NCBI RefSeq assembly: GCF_018861705.1
Contig: NZ_JAHLEC010000001.1
Span: 144,879-208,878, forward strand
DNA: 64,000 bases
From: Clostridium psychrophilum
GTDB lineage: Bacteria; Bacillota; Clostridia; Clostridiales; Clostridiaceae
Reading direction: 5' to 3'
Positions 45,232 to 54,444 of this stretch are shown piece after piece. The stretch's first letter is position 1. Each line of letters opens with the position of its first letter. Below the pieces are notes generated by a model, which was given only the letters and a program-made list of their open reading frames with translations, had not been told where the DNA came from and did not search any database. Position numbers and translations under genes: made by a program.

Positions 45232-47640
45232 TCAAATTTTCCCTTTAAGTTTCTTTCTAATAAACATAGATATCTTTTCAATAAACTCCATCACATATAC
45301 AACATGTGCTCGTGCGAACCCTTCACCATTAAGATTTCCTCCACCTTGGCTACCTGTTACCATCAAAATAAGTGTGTCCATTACAGTGTTGTCTTTAACA
45401 AGATATGTCCAAGTAGATGTAGGTGGTTTTATCCGTCCTTGTAAACTTAAGAGACCCCTCTCTGATTGTTCCATATTGGTAAAATCCATTAAAATATTTT
45501 CTTGAATAGCTTGCTGCAAATTCTCAAAACACTGATTTGTTTCCCTCTGAAACTCTCTTAAAGGATTTTTACCTCCTAAGACTTTAAGTTTCATGCCATT
45601 TTGAATTATGGCTATATCAGATAGGTAATTTGCAAAACCCTCATCAATATTATATAAAGCTACTTGCTTTTGAAGTTTATTTATACAGTTCTCATCGAAT
45701 AGTTCATTTAATTCTTCATAAAGCTTCTGATTTTCCCCTTTCAATATATTAAAAGGTTCCCTACCATCAATTATACCCAACCGTCTATGATATACCATAA
45801 GTCTATGTCTTTCTATCAATGAAGAATATTCCCATAAAGCTCTACGCAAATCGGAATTCTGTCCTTGAATAATTCGCTGCACCTGGTTTATCTTGCGAGC
45901 TATTCTAGGATCAACAATTGGTCCCTCCTGATTCTTAGGCCTAATATAAGCAGGTATTACATTATCAATGCCATATTTTTTAATCAAGTCATCTTCAAGA
46001 CTTATAAAAAATCTACACATTCCAACATCACCTTGGCGCCCCGCTCTACCTCTAAGTTGTTTATCAATACGTTTGCTCTCATATCTATTTGTCCCAATAA
46101 TGTACAATCCACCTAAAGCAATAACCTTGTCCTTGCTTTCACCATTTGTTCCACCTAATTTTATATCAGCACCACGTCCAGCCATATTGGTTGAAACAGT
46201 AACTGCACCTATTACACCTGCCTGCCTAATAATACTTGCTTCAAGCTCATCATTTTTAGCATTTAGAACCTGACACTCAACCCCGCTTTCTTTTAATTTT
46301 AATGCCAAATAATCTGAATCTAATACACTTGAATTTCCAATTAAAATAGGTTGTCCTGTGGCATGTACACTTACAATCTCATTAATTAAAGCTTTGTACT
46401 TTGCCTCCTTGTGAGTAAATATTACATCTGGATAATCTATTCGTTTGCAAGTCACATGTGGAGGAATAACAAATACGTCTAGGTCATAAAACTCGCTAAT
46501 CTCATCTACAGAATCCATAGCAGTGGCAGTCATTCCTGCAACCTTTTTATAAAGCAAAATAAAACTTTGAAGGGTTATCTGATTCATAATTCGCCCCTTA
46601 GTTCCATTCATAATATTCTCCTTAGCCTCAAGTGCTTCTTGGATTTCATCTGGCCAATGCCTATTTTCAGCTACCCTACCAGTAAATTCATCTACCATTT
46701 CAATTTTATTATCCCGTACAATATAATCTATGTCTTTTTTAAGCATTGCCTCCGCATAAAGTGTATTATGTACTTCGTTAAGAAGTTTAAGATTTTCCTC
46801 AGAGTATAAATTATCACAACCAAGCGCCTCTTCTACAAAGGCTAAGCCTGCTTGCGTTAGAAACACATTTCTTTCATACTCATCCTTATCATAATGTACT
46901 TTTGGTTTGAGTTTCTTTATAATGCTCGTGGTAGACAAAAGAGTATTAGCGCCATTTCGTCCTTTTGTTGCAATCACCAGTGGTATTCTAGCTTCATCAA
47001 TTATTATAGAATCTGCTTCATCCACAATAGCAAAATTTAAACATCGCTGAACACATTCACTTTTTTTATAACAAATAGAATCCCTCAAATAGTCAAATCC
47101 AGCTACTTTTGCTGTTATATACGTAATATCACATAAATAAGCCTTATGTTTATCTTCATTTTTCATATCATCCTGCACAAACCCTACAGTTAGCCCGAGA
47201 CTTTCATATATAGGCCCCATCCACAATGCATCACGAGCTGCAAGATAATCATTAAAAGTAAGAATGTGACAACCAAAACCAGAAAGTGCATTTAGATATG
47301 CGGGAAATACTGCAGCTAGGGTTTTACCTTCTCCTGTCTGCATTTCAATGAGCCTTCCCTTATGGATAGCTATGCCAGCTATTATTTGCTCATCATAAGC
47401 CTCTAAATCCAAGACCATTTTAATTGCTTGTTTTACAAGTGCAAAGGCTTCTATAATTATTTCATCAATAGAAACTCCTTGTGAAACTCTTTTTCTAAGT
47501 TCATTTGATTTATATAAAATCTTCTCATTATTAATGGAATCAAATTCCACACTGTTTATTTCATCTACACTTCTTTTGTAATTACTATATTCAGCTTTAT
47601 TAGCCAAACGTATAATTCTTTCAAGCATAACTTTTGGCAT
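45232..47640 (-). CDS. SecA-family accessory translocase ATPase (SecA2-like, orphan)
   Basis: An 802-residue SecA-family protein. Walker A TGEGKT at 102-107, FNDYLAARDA, Walker B IVDEADSIIIDEARIPL, preprotein-binding segment, motif TVSTNMAGRGADIKLGG, and GGLYIIGTNRYESKRIDKQLRGRAGRQGD. The C-terminal zinc-binding tail of housekeeping SecA (CxCxSGKK) is absent; the protein ends in the basic FIRKKLKGKI. No secY2, asp or glycosylation genes are near, unlike classical SecA2 loci. Start at MPKVMLERI after GAGGTGAT. I infer an accessory role; housekeeping secA normally lies next to prfB elsewhere. Confidence 0.88.
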   Translation of the reverse strand: MPKVMLERIIRLANKAEYSNYKRSVDEINSVEFDSINNEKILYKSNELRKRVSQGVSIDEIIIEAFALVKQAIKMVLDLEAYDEQIIAGIAIHKGRLIEMQTGEGKTLAAVFPAYLNALSGFGCHILTFNDYLAARDALWMGPIYESLGLTVGFVQDDMKNEDKHKAYLCDITYITAKVAGFDYLRDSICYKKSECVQRCLNFAIVDEADSIIIDEARIPLVIATKGRNGANTLLSTTSIIKKLKPKVHYDKDEYERNVFLTQAGLAFVEEALGCDNLYSEENLKLLNEVHNTLYAEAMLKKDIDYIVRDNKIEMVDEFTGRVAENRHWPDEIQEALEAKENIMNGTKGRIMNQITLQSFILLYKKVAGMTATAMDSVDEISEFYDLDVFVIPPHVTCKRIDYPDVIFTHKEAKYKALINEIVSVHATGQPILIGNSSVLDSDYLALKLKESGVECQVLNAKNDELEASIIRQAGVIGAVTVSTNMAGRGADIKLGGTNGESKDKVIALGGLYIIGTNRYESKRIDKQLRGRAGRQGDVGMCRFFISLEDDLIKKYGIDNVIPAYIRPKNQEGPIVDPRIARKINQVQRIIQGQNSDLRRALWEYSSLIERHRLMVYHRRLGIIDGREPFNILKGENQKLYEELNELFDENCINKLQKQVALYNIDEGFANYLSDIAIIQNGMKLKVLGGKNPLREFQRETNQCFENLQQAIQENILMDFTNMEQSERGLLSLQGRIKPPTSTWTYLVKDNTVMDTLILMVTGSQGGGNLNGEGFARAHVVYVMEFIEKISMFIRKKLKGKI

Positions 47641-47759
47641 ATATATCACCTCACTGACAATCTGATTTTATTTAATATGCTATGAAATCTACTACACTAA
47701 TCTGTTAGATATTAACCTTTTTCAGATTCACATTATATACATAAATTGTTCAATTCATC

Positions 47760-48239
47760 TTATTTTTCATTCTTATTACTTTCAACAAATTTTTCTTCCA
47801 GTTTTTTTCTTCTTTTCTTTATTAGTTCTCCTGTTAATGCTAATGTTACAAATAGAACAACAAAAAGCACTACACCAGATAAACAAACTGTGATTATAAA
47901 ACCTCTCATATTATAATAATTATGATGAATATAACTTGTGATAGCAATAATCACATCAAATACAATAGTAAAACTTATGGAATACAAAAGGTAAGATTTT
48001 ATTCCTGGTTTTGTATAATAATCGTAATGTCCACCCTTAATATAAGCAATTGAAATTGCTATAGCTGAAATCATTAATACAATCCATTCACCACCTATTT
48101 GTTTAAAAGAAGAATTAAAAAATATCAACTGAATAAATATACTTGCAATTAATGCCCAAAACATAAACCAAAAAGCATAATGTTCAATTTTATACATTTC
48201 CATAAGTTCACGTTCATCTAATTTTTTCTTCTTTTTCAT
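47760..48239 (-). CDS. DUF6773-like membrane protein
   Basis: A 159-residue protein with a charged start (KKKKKLDERELMEMYKIEHYAFW) and four membrane segments. The pattern KIEHYAFWFMFWALIASIFIQ fits the DUF6773 family found beside small XRE regulators. Start at MKKKKKL after GGGAGG. It overlaps the regulator gene by 26 bases. Function unknown. Confidence 0.78.
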   Translation of the reverse strand: MKKKKKLDERELMEMYKIEHYAFWFMFWALIASIFIQLIFFNSSFKQIGGEWIVLMISAIAISIAYIKGGHYDYYTKPGIKSYLLYSISFTIVFDVIIAITSYIHHNYYNMRGFIITVCLSGVVLFVVLFVTLALTGELIKKRRKKLEEKFVESNKNEK

Positions 48240-48438
48240 TATTATCATCCTCCCAGAATAAATCATTTAATGTTTTACCAAGTGCTTTACATATTGAAGT
48301 ACAAAGCTTTAGTGATGGATTATAATTGCACGCTTCAATCATTCCAATAGTTTGACGGGTAATTCCTACAGCTTTTGCTAAATCTTCTTGATTCATATCA
48401 CATTCAATACGTGCTATCTTCATTCTTTTGTTTTTCAT
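48214..48438 (-). CDS. Small XRE-family regulator
   Basis: A 74-residue helix-turn-helix protein of the YozG/YvaO size class: MKNKRMKIARIECDMNQEDL, AVGITRQTIGMIEACNYNPS, LCTSICKALGKTLNDLFW. An open frame extends 30 codons upstream, but it runs through the promoter, and TACGGAGGTCATATT precedes this ATG. Partner of the overlapping membrane-protein gene, which it probably controls. Confidence 0.9.
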   Translation of the reverse strand: MKNKRMKIARIECDMNQEDLAKAVGITRQTIGMIEACNYNPSLKLCTSICKALGKTLNDLFWEDDNNEKEEKIR

Positions 48439-48461
48439 AATATGACCTCCGTATATTACAT

Positions 48462-48490
48462 ATTGTAGCATATAATATTCGCAATGTAAA
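48462..48490 (-). promoter_or_regulatory. Promoter of the XRE / DUF6773 pair
   Basis: Minus strand: TTTACA (48485-48490), 17-bp spacer, TACAAT (48462-48467). Inverted halves TTACAT...TG and CA...ATGTAA flank the core, a likely operator for the XRE protein. Confidence 0.7.
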
Positions 48491-48515
48491 TTATATATTG
48501 CATTTGTTTTAACAA

Positions 48516-48545
48516 AAATAGCAGACATAAGTTTGTCTGCTATTT
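48516..48545. terminator. Bidirectional hairpin after the GNAT gene
   Basis: AAATAGCAGACA pairs perfectly with TGTCTGCTATTT (12 bp, 6-base loop), A-run on the 5' side. It stops GNAT transcripts before the XRE promoter. Confidence 0.88.
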
Positions 48546-48608
48546 AAATACTAATAATGTTTTGTTAGTTTTATTTTACAAATATGACATAAAAATAATG
48601 TGGTACAA

Positions 48609-49073
48609 CTATTTTTTATAAAATACCAATGTTAATCTATCATTTATTACTTTCATTTCACCAGTTTGCTTATATCCCACTTTTTCGTACAAATGACAAT
48701 TTCCTTGCTCCTGTAATATAGTATCTAATTCCCATTCATTTGCGTCAGAATACATCTGTTCAAGAATTTGAAATACCTTTTGTGCTATCCCCTTTCCTTG
48801 GTATTTTGGCAAGATAAAAATAGGACTAACACGATAGCGTTTATCATTCTTTTTTACTATTCTAACGCCACCAACATCTAGACTATCACTCTTAATAATA
48901 TAATAATCTGTAAATGACTGATTGATTTTGTCAATTATTTTTTCTATTGGCTCATTTACAGGACTGGTTTCATAATCTTGATATTTCTCTAATAATGGCA
49001 TGAATGATTTAATTTGCATTGTATGAATAATTTCTGCATCTTTCGACGACGACTTAGTTAAGGATATATTCAT
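48609..49073 (-). CDS. GNAT-family N-acetyltransferase
   Basis: A 154-residue acetyltransferase. The acetyl-CoA loop is SPIFILPKYQGKGIAQKVFQ (about 91-110), and the C-terminal beta-strands GNCHLYEKVGYKQTG fit the fold. Substrate unknown. Single gene. Confidence 0.88.
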   Translation of the reverse strand: MNISLTKSSSKDAEIIHTMQIKSFMPLLEKYQDYETSPVNEPIEKIIDKINQSFTDYYIIKSDSLDVGGVRIVKKNDKRYRVSPIFILPKYQGKGIAQKVFQILEQMYSDANEWELDTILQEQGNCHLYEKVGYKQTGEMKVINDRLTLVFYKK

Positions 49074-49344
49074 TATAGTTTCCCCTTCCGCTTCACAAGT
49101 AAATTAATTTTATAATAGTTGAACCCTACAGCCCGGCTAAAAGACTTAAGAATATATGTTCATTTTATAATAAAGTTGAAAGCATATAGGAGTGTATCGG
49201 ATAGTATTTAATGAGTTTACAGAATCTTAGGTTATGTAATAATTGTTATATTCTCCTCAAAGGTGCAACAGTTTTGTAATAATTCTTTTGAGTTATTATC
49301 TTTCTAATGTAGTAATACAAAGTAAGTACTTAAATCTATGGATA

Positions 49345-49553
49345 ATGACTTGAAATAAGAAATGAAGAAAACATTAAAATTATATTTAAAAATTCTTCTT
49401 TTGTAACTAGAAAATTTTCGTGAGACTGCACAGGACGTGCAGTCTAGCGAACCTGAGGCAAGAAGCCGAATGTGAGTGTTAGAAAATTTTATATTTTCAA
49501 AAGATTAGAATTACTCAATATAATTTTCTGTTTCGAATTCTTATTCAAGTCAT
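49345..49553 (+). repeat. Family beta structured element, copy C
   Basis: A 209-bp copy bounded by ATGACTTGAAATAAG and CTTATTCAAGTCAT; weaker pairing continues outward to 49324 and 49566. The internal variable arm is replaced by a compact hairpin AGACTGCAC/GTGCAGTCT (49424-49446), and the core reads GAACCTGAGGCAAGAAGCCG. It ends 22 bases past the stop of the kinase-like gene (minus strand). The rest of the 49074-49344 gap is AT-rich, with a weak alpha-like stretch near 49250. Confidence 0.8.
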
Positions 49554-49574
49554 GCATTAAGTATTTAAAACTCT

Positions 49575-50117
49575 TTACTCTTTAGCAATACCTCTAATCA
49601 CTCCTAGAATTTTTTCTGTTACTTCTTCTAAGGTTTTGTGAGAAGTATCGATTACTAAATCGTAATTACTATTTTTATCTATATTCACATCATAAATTCC
49701 CTTGAACCTAGTTACCTCGAGTCTTCTTCTTTCAGTTATTCTCTCTCTAGCTTCATCTTTCGAAACATAATTTTCTGACTTTCCCCTCTTACTTGTCATA
49801 GCCCGTTCTACAGCAATATCTGTTTCTACTTTCAAATATATTTTAAAAGAATCAGGTATAAAATACCATGCAAGTCTAGCATCAAAAATAAAATTTTCAT
49901 TTTCTCTTCCAATCTCCATAGTTTTATTGTCAACTTCATGATCTAGATTATTGTTAAACATATAATCATTATATTCCATAATAGACATACCCTTTTCTAC
50001 AGCTAACTTTCTTTGTAATTCACCCACACTAAAATAAGTATAATTCATTACCTCACTTATAGCTTTAGCAACACAGCTCTTACCAGAATACAATTCTCCT
50101 GTTATAGTAATTTTCAA
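49575..50117 (-). CDS. Cytidylate-kinase-like P-loop kinase
   Basis: A 180-residue (d)CMP-kinase-like protein. Walker A GELYSGKSCVAKAI (7-20), IFDARLAWYFIP, and an arginine-rich lid ERITERRRLEVTRFKGIY. It is shorter than housekeeping Cmk (about 220) and belongs to the AAA-type cytidylate-kinase-like group common in Clostridia. Its true substrate is not known to me. Confidence 0.82.
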   Translation of the reverse strand: MKITITGELYSGKSCVAKAISEVMNYTYFSVGELQRKLAVEKGMSIMEYNDYMFNNNLDHEVDNKTMEIGRENENFIFDARLAWYFIPDSFKIYLKVETDIAVERAMTSKRGKSENYVSKDEARERITERRRLEVTRFKGIYDVNIDKNSNYDLVIDTSHKTLEEVTEKILGVIRGIAKE

Positions 50118-50269
50118 TTCGACATCATCTCCTATGCTTGGAAGTATACTTTTTATAATTATGCAGATTTAAGACAAAATTACATTCATCGTATTATTTA
50201 TTATAATTATTATAACATAAATTTCCAAAGCAAGACTTATAATATATGGAACTCTATATTGCTAAAAAT

Positions 50270-50308
50270 AAAACTACCAAAATACAATTAATGTATTTTA
50301 ATAGTTTT
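50270..50308 (-). terminator. Terminator after the first envelope-protein paralogue
   Basis: AAAACTA...AAAATACA/TGTATTTT...TAGTTTT, ending with a T-rich tail on the minus strand. The same AAAACTA/TAGTTTT stem design follows the second paralogue at 53339. Confidence 0.82.
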
Positions 50309-50327
50309 CATCTCTTATTCATAATGT

Positions 50328-51125
50328 TTATTTTGTAGCATTCGCAATTATATTATTAGCATAATTTAGGACTTGTTTCTTTTGATCTAAAGATTGGCTT
50401 TTAACATCATCTATTTTGTTCAAAATTAAACTTGCTTGGCTCTTTTGAGTAGAATTCATATACGAAGTAGCACTTTGTATTTTTTGCTTTGCCGCATCTA
50501 ATTGAGTATCTACATCATCCTCGCTTAATGAATCTAAATTGCTAGTTGATGCGCCTTTAAAACCAACTGTTCCTACTAACTTATCATCTTCAATTATAAG
50601 ACTATTGATAGCAATTGGAAGTTCATCTGTTTTTATTTTTATTAAGTTATCTTCAACATAAAAATTATTGTTGCTTTGCTTTGATATTAATGATAAAACC
50701 AATTTTTTAGGTAATGAAACCTTACCTAATTTAAAATTATCAGGATTATACGTGATTTCACCGTCTAAAAGACCCAATTGGCCCGTAGATGAAAATAGTA
50801 AATCAATGCTCTTATAACTAAAAGGTACTTCAATCAAAATTTTATCACCTGATATTTTAGCATTAACTTCATTAATGGTCATATCGCCCTTGCTTATAGG
50901 CACTTTTATGTATTGATTAATTGCACCATTAATATCCGCTTGAGTTATCTCAAATTGTCCAACATTAAGGAGTATCTGATTGCTAATCTTCTGCAAAACA
51001 TTTGTGGATGCTGTTTTATCAACCACAGTCTCACTATTATTTAATATCATGTATGCAAAAGTTGCTATTGCAACTAATAAAATAATTGGGATCAATTTAA
51101 ATTTGTGTTTTCTAGTTCCAGCCAT
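50328..51125 (-). CDS. Membrane-anchored envelope protein, paralogue 1
   Basis: A 265-residue protein with one N-terminal membrane segment (LIPIILLVAIATFAYMIL) and an outside domain rich in beta-strand: INQYIKVPISKGDMTINEV, KISGDKILIEVPFSYKSID, LLFSSTGQLGLLDGEITYN. The end is helical (AAKQKIQSATSYMNSTQ). I do not recognise the family. The gene at 53401 is clearly homologous, with SKGNISVKGINIQILKDKI, then RAPISYKNTNLVFSSRGKIN at the same places. Both flank the membrane MutS gene. AAGGAGGAAATT precedes the start. Confidence 0.78.
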   Translation of the reverse strand: MAGTRKHKFKLIPIILLVAIATFAYMILNNSETVVDKTASTNVLQKISNQILLNVGQFEITQADINGAINQYIKVPISKGDMTINEVNAKISGDKILIEVPFSYKSIDLLFSSTGQLGLLDGEITYNPDNFKLGKVSLPKKLVLSLISKQSNNNFYVEDNLIKIKTDELPIAINSLIIEDDKLVGTVGFKGASTSNLDSLSEDDVDTQLDAAKQKIQSATSYMNSTQKSQASLILNKIDDVKSQSLDQKKQVLNYANNIIANATK

Positions 51126-51496
51126 AATTTCCTCCTTTATTCTTGTACTTAATATATTACCACAATTGTTATATCATAAAACTTTAAATCATATAATTCA
51201 CAAACAATTTCTATTTAAAATTATATAGCTTTTATTACTGCTAAAATTTTTACATAAACAAGTTATAAAAAATTGTTAACTAACATAAACTCAATATTGA
51301 TAAAGAATAATAAGATTTCTTTTAGATATCAGCTACAGTTTTTTATATGTTTTTAATGTCTAAATCATATAGTTCACATGTAAATTCGTGAATTAGCCAA
51401 ATAAAATTGGTTATATTATCCTAATATTGAAAATTGCGGACCAAGCCTTAAATATGTTATTATATATCTAATAAAGTAAACATCTAGGAGGATATT
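51126..51496. other. Divergent intergenic region, nothing specific recognised
   Basis: About 370 AT-rich bases between divergent genes. It must hold both promoters. A weak AGCCAAATAAAATTGGTT hairpin lies near 51396. Confidence 0.45.
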
Positions 51497-53320
51497 ATGG
51501 ATACACAAAAAACACTTTATGTTAATAGGAAAAAACATTATGATAAATTATTGAAAAAACAAAATGATGCCATAAGTTTTATAAGCCTATTAAGATTAAT
51601 AGTCTTCGTAAGTGGATTAGGGTTCACTGTTTTCTTTTTTTTACGAACCGCTTATTATTTAAGCCTTATATTGTTAACTATCACAACTATAACATTTGTA
51701 ACTTTGGCAATTAAGCATAACAAAATAAAACACAACAAAATTAGGTGTTTAGTTTTATGTGAAATTAACGAAAATAGTATAAAACGAGTTAACAATAATT
51801 GGAAAGATTTTGTGGATAATGGTGAAGACTTTAGTGATGAGGAACACAGTTACTCGAAAGATTTAGATATCTTTGGTAAGAACTCACTTTTTCAATGGAT
51901 AAACACCTGCATAACTTATCTTGGTAGACAAAAATTAAAAGATTCCCTCTCAAAACCTCAATATAACATTGAAGAAATACATAAAAGACAAGATGCTATA
52001 AAAGAGCTTTCAGAAAATATTGGATGGACACAAAGATTTTCAGCAGAAGCAATACTTAGTGAGAATAAAAATCATAATCCAGATGCTTTACTCGAATGGG
52101 TAGATGATAAAAATGATTTTTTTCTAAAACCATTAGTTGTAGCTATAATAAGATTATTGCCAGTTATAACATTCTCCCTTTTAGTATTATCTTTTATTTT
52201 TTCTCAGGTATCATATAGAATATTTCTTATAGGCATTGTGCTCCAAATAATACTACTCGCAATAGGATATAAAGAGATAAGTAGAAATTTAGACACTATA
52301 TATCAATATAAAGATACAATTCTCATTTATAATAACCTCATTAAACATATAGAAAAGAAGAAGTTCCACTCGCAGTATTTAATAAATTTAAAACAAAAGC
52401 TTGTAAACAAAGACGGAATGAATGCGTCTTCTCAAATTAAAAAACTAGTAAAACTTGTAACTGTAATATCAGATAGAAAAAACATCTATTACTTTCCGAT
52501 AAATGTGATTGCACTCTGGGATTATCAATGTTTAATTAATCTTCAGCGATTTAAAAAAGCAAGTGGTGCATTTTTATCAACCTGGATAGATGTTATAGGT
52601 GAAATAGAAGCTTTAAACAGTTTATCAATCATAGCCTATGAACACCGTGACTGGGCAATGCCAGAATTTCAGGACGGCTCCCCTGTTTTCATTGCTAAAA
52701 ATATTGGTCATCCATTACTTGGAGAAAGCAGAGTATACAATGATATCCACATTGAAAGGTCGCAAAATGTTCTTTTAATAACAGGTTCCAATATGTCTGG
52801 GAAAAGTACACTACTTCGTACTACTGGTATTAATTTAGTATTAGCCTATGCAGGTGCCCCAGTATGCTCGGAAAATTTCAAATGCTCTATTATGGATATT
52901 TATACCTGCATGAGAACAAGTGATAATCTAGAAAAGAACATTTCATCCTTCTATGCAGAACTATTAAGGATAAAAAAACTTGTTACTGCTACCAAAGATA
53001 AAAAGCCAATATTCTTCTTATTAGATGAGATTTTTAAAGGCACTAATTCTATAGATAGACATACTGGTGCTAAAATTTTAGTTGCCAAACTAAGCACTGA
53101 AAATGCATTAGGTTTTGTATCCACACATGATCTTGAACTAGGTGACATAGAAAATACAAATAAAAGAGTTAAAAACTATCACCTTAGAGAATATTACAAA
53201 GATGATAAGTTATACTTTGACTATAAATTAAGGACAGGTGTGTCAACAACTAGAAATGCATTATACTTAATGAAAATGGCAGGTCTTGAGATTCCACCTG
53301 ATATTGAAATTCCTAAATAA
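51497..53320 (+). CDS. Membrane-anchored MutS-family ATPase
   Basis: A 607-residue MutS homologue with four membrane segments (two at residues about 30-70, two near 220-265). The MutS ATPase domain has Walker A TGSNMSGKSTLLRTTG, CMRTSDNLEKNISSFYAELLRI, Walker B FFLLDEIFKGTNS and H-loop STHDLELGD. It lacks the MutS1 mismatch-recognition Phe-x-Glu domain. Such proteins occur in Firmicutes and Bacteroidetes; their role is not settled, and ordinary mismatch repair is unlikely. CTAGGAGGATATT precedes the start. Single gene between two paralogous envelope proteins. Confidence 0.88.
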   Translation: MDTQKTLYVNRKKHYDKLLKKQNDAISFISLLRLIVFVSGLGFTVFFFLRTAYYLSLILLTITTITFVTLAIKHNKIKHNKIRCLVLCEINENSIKRVNNNWKDFVDNGEDFSDEEHSYSKDLDIFGKNSLFQWINTCITYLGRQKLKDSLSKPQYNIEEIHKRQDAIKELSENIGWTQRFSAEAILSENKNHNPDALLEWVDDKNDFFLKPLVVAIIRLLPVITFSLLVLSFIFSQVSYRIFLIGIVLQIILLAIGYKEISRNLDTIYQYKDTILIYNNLIKHIEKKKFHSQYLINLKQKLVNKDGMNASSQIKKLVKLVTVISDRKNIYYFPINVIALWDYQCLINLQRFKKASGAFLSTWIDVIGEIEALNSLSIIAYEHRDWAMPEFQDGSPVFIAKNIGHPLLGESRVYNDIHIERSQNVLLITGSNMSGKSTLLRTTGINLVLAYAGAPVCSENFKCSIMDIYTCMRTSDNLEKNISSFYAELLRIKKLVTATKDKKPIFFLLDEIFKGTNSIDRHTGAKILVAKLSTENALGFVSTHDLELGDIENTNKRVKNYHLREYYKDDKLYFDYKLRTGVSTTRNALYLMKMAGLEIPPDIEIPK

Positions 53321-53338
53321 AAAAAGAGTTTATAATAA

Positions 53339-53383
53339 AAAAAACTATCAAAATACACACACATGTGCTTTGATAGTTTTTTT
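53339..53383. terminator. Bidirectional terminator between convergent genes
   Basis: AAAAACTATCAAA pairs with TTTGATAGTTTTT around an ACACACACATGTG middle that can itself pair. Serves the MutS gene and paralogue 2. Confidence 0.92.
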
Positions 53384-53400
53384 ATGTACTCAAATACCTT

Positions 53401-54444
53401 TTATAGTCCAAAAGACTGCCTTAATTCTCTAATACTATCTGCGTCTACACTTGTAAATAATACAACTTTAACTCTATCTTTACTATTAGAATCCATCTTG
53501 CTGTAAATAGCTCTAACAGCATTTTGCTCTGGCATTGAATTATAAGAAGGATCAGATTCCATTTTTCCTATAGCTGAAATCATTAATGATAAAATGTGCT
53601 TTTCCTCTGATAAATTAAGCTTAGAATATGCATCTTTTAGTTCGTTATGTACCTTAGTTAATGCAAGACGCTTATTCGCTGCTTTTACTTGAAAATCTTG
53701 AGTGTTTTTTTCTTTTTCTTGCCCAGCCAGTTTAGATTTTTCTACCTCTGATCTTATTATTTTCAAATCCTTATTTACTTTTATAGGTTTGCTTTTTGAT
53801 TTCTGTTCCAAACTAGTCTTATTGATATCTTCAAATAATTTTTTAATATTAAGTGTAGTAACTGTACCTACTATTTTATTATTAGTAATTTTAAAATTGT
53901 TAATTTTAAATGGAAATACATTAGAATTAATTTTTAATAAGTTACCATCAACATAAAAAGTTTTACTATTAACCTTTTTAATTTGAGAAACTACTAAACC
54001 TTTGGGTATTGATAGATTGCCTATTTTAAAATAATCAGCAATATAAGAAATTTTTTCATTTAAAAAATTAATCTTTCCTCGAGAAGAAAAAACTAAATTA
54101 GTATTTTTATAACTAATAGGTGCTCTAATCAAAATCTTATCCTTAAGTATTTGAATGTTAATACCCTTAACACTTATATTTCCCTTGCTTTTAAAATCTT
54201 TAAAATATAAGCTACTTACTTCATCTATATCCTTTTGATTTAACTCAAATGCTCCACCATTTGACTGCATATTTTTAAATTTATTTATTACCTCTACAGA
54301 ATTAGTTTTCCTAAGTGTTAATTCATTATTTTGCATTAGTAGAAATGCAAAAATTGCTATCAATCCCAATAAAATAATCATAGGGAATAAGAATTTATAC
54401 TTAATCAGTTTTTTATTTTTATTTATCTTATCAACTTTTGTCAT
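53401..54444 (-). CDS. Membrane-anchored envelope protein, paralogue 2
   Basis: A 347-residue paralogue of the protein at 50328: one membrane segment (FLFPMIILLGLIAIFAFLLM), the same beta-rich outside domain (GAFELNQKDIDEVSSLYF, IPKGLVVSQIKKVNSKTFYV), then a longer, lysine-rich helical tail (SEVEKSKLAGQEKEKNTQ, and SEEKHILSLMISAIGKMES). The helical tail is about 80 residues longer than in paralogue 1. I do not recognise the family. ATGGGGGTAAT precedes the start. Confidence 0.78.
   Translation of the reverse strand: MTKVDKINKNKKLIKYKFLFPMIILLGLIAIFAFLLMQNNELTLRKTNSVEVINKFKNMQSNGGAFELNQKDIDEVSSLYFKDFKSKGNISVKGINIQILKDKILIRAPISYKNTNLVFSSRGKINFLNEKISYIADYFKIGNLSIPKGLVVSQIKKVNSKTFYVDGNLLKINSNVFPFKINNFKITNNKIVGTVTTLNIKKLFEDINKTSLEQKSKSKPIKVNKDLKIIRSEVEKSKLAGQEKEKNTQDFQVKAANKRLALTKVHNELKDAYSKLNLSEEKHILSLMISAIGKMESDPSYNSMPEQNAVRAIYSKMDSNSKDRVKVVLFTSVDADSIRELRQSFGL

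Noticed and set aside
48214..48528. Longer XRE regulator starting 30 codons upstream
   Set aside because: The extra codons run through the -10 region and ribosome binding site, and the helix-turn-helix family begins at the internal ATG.
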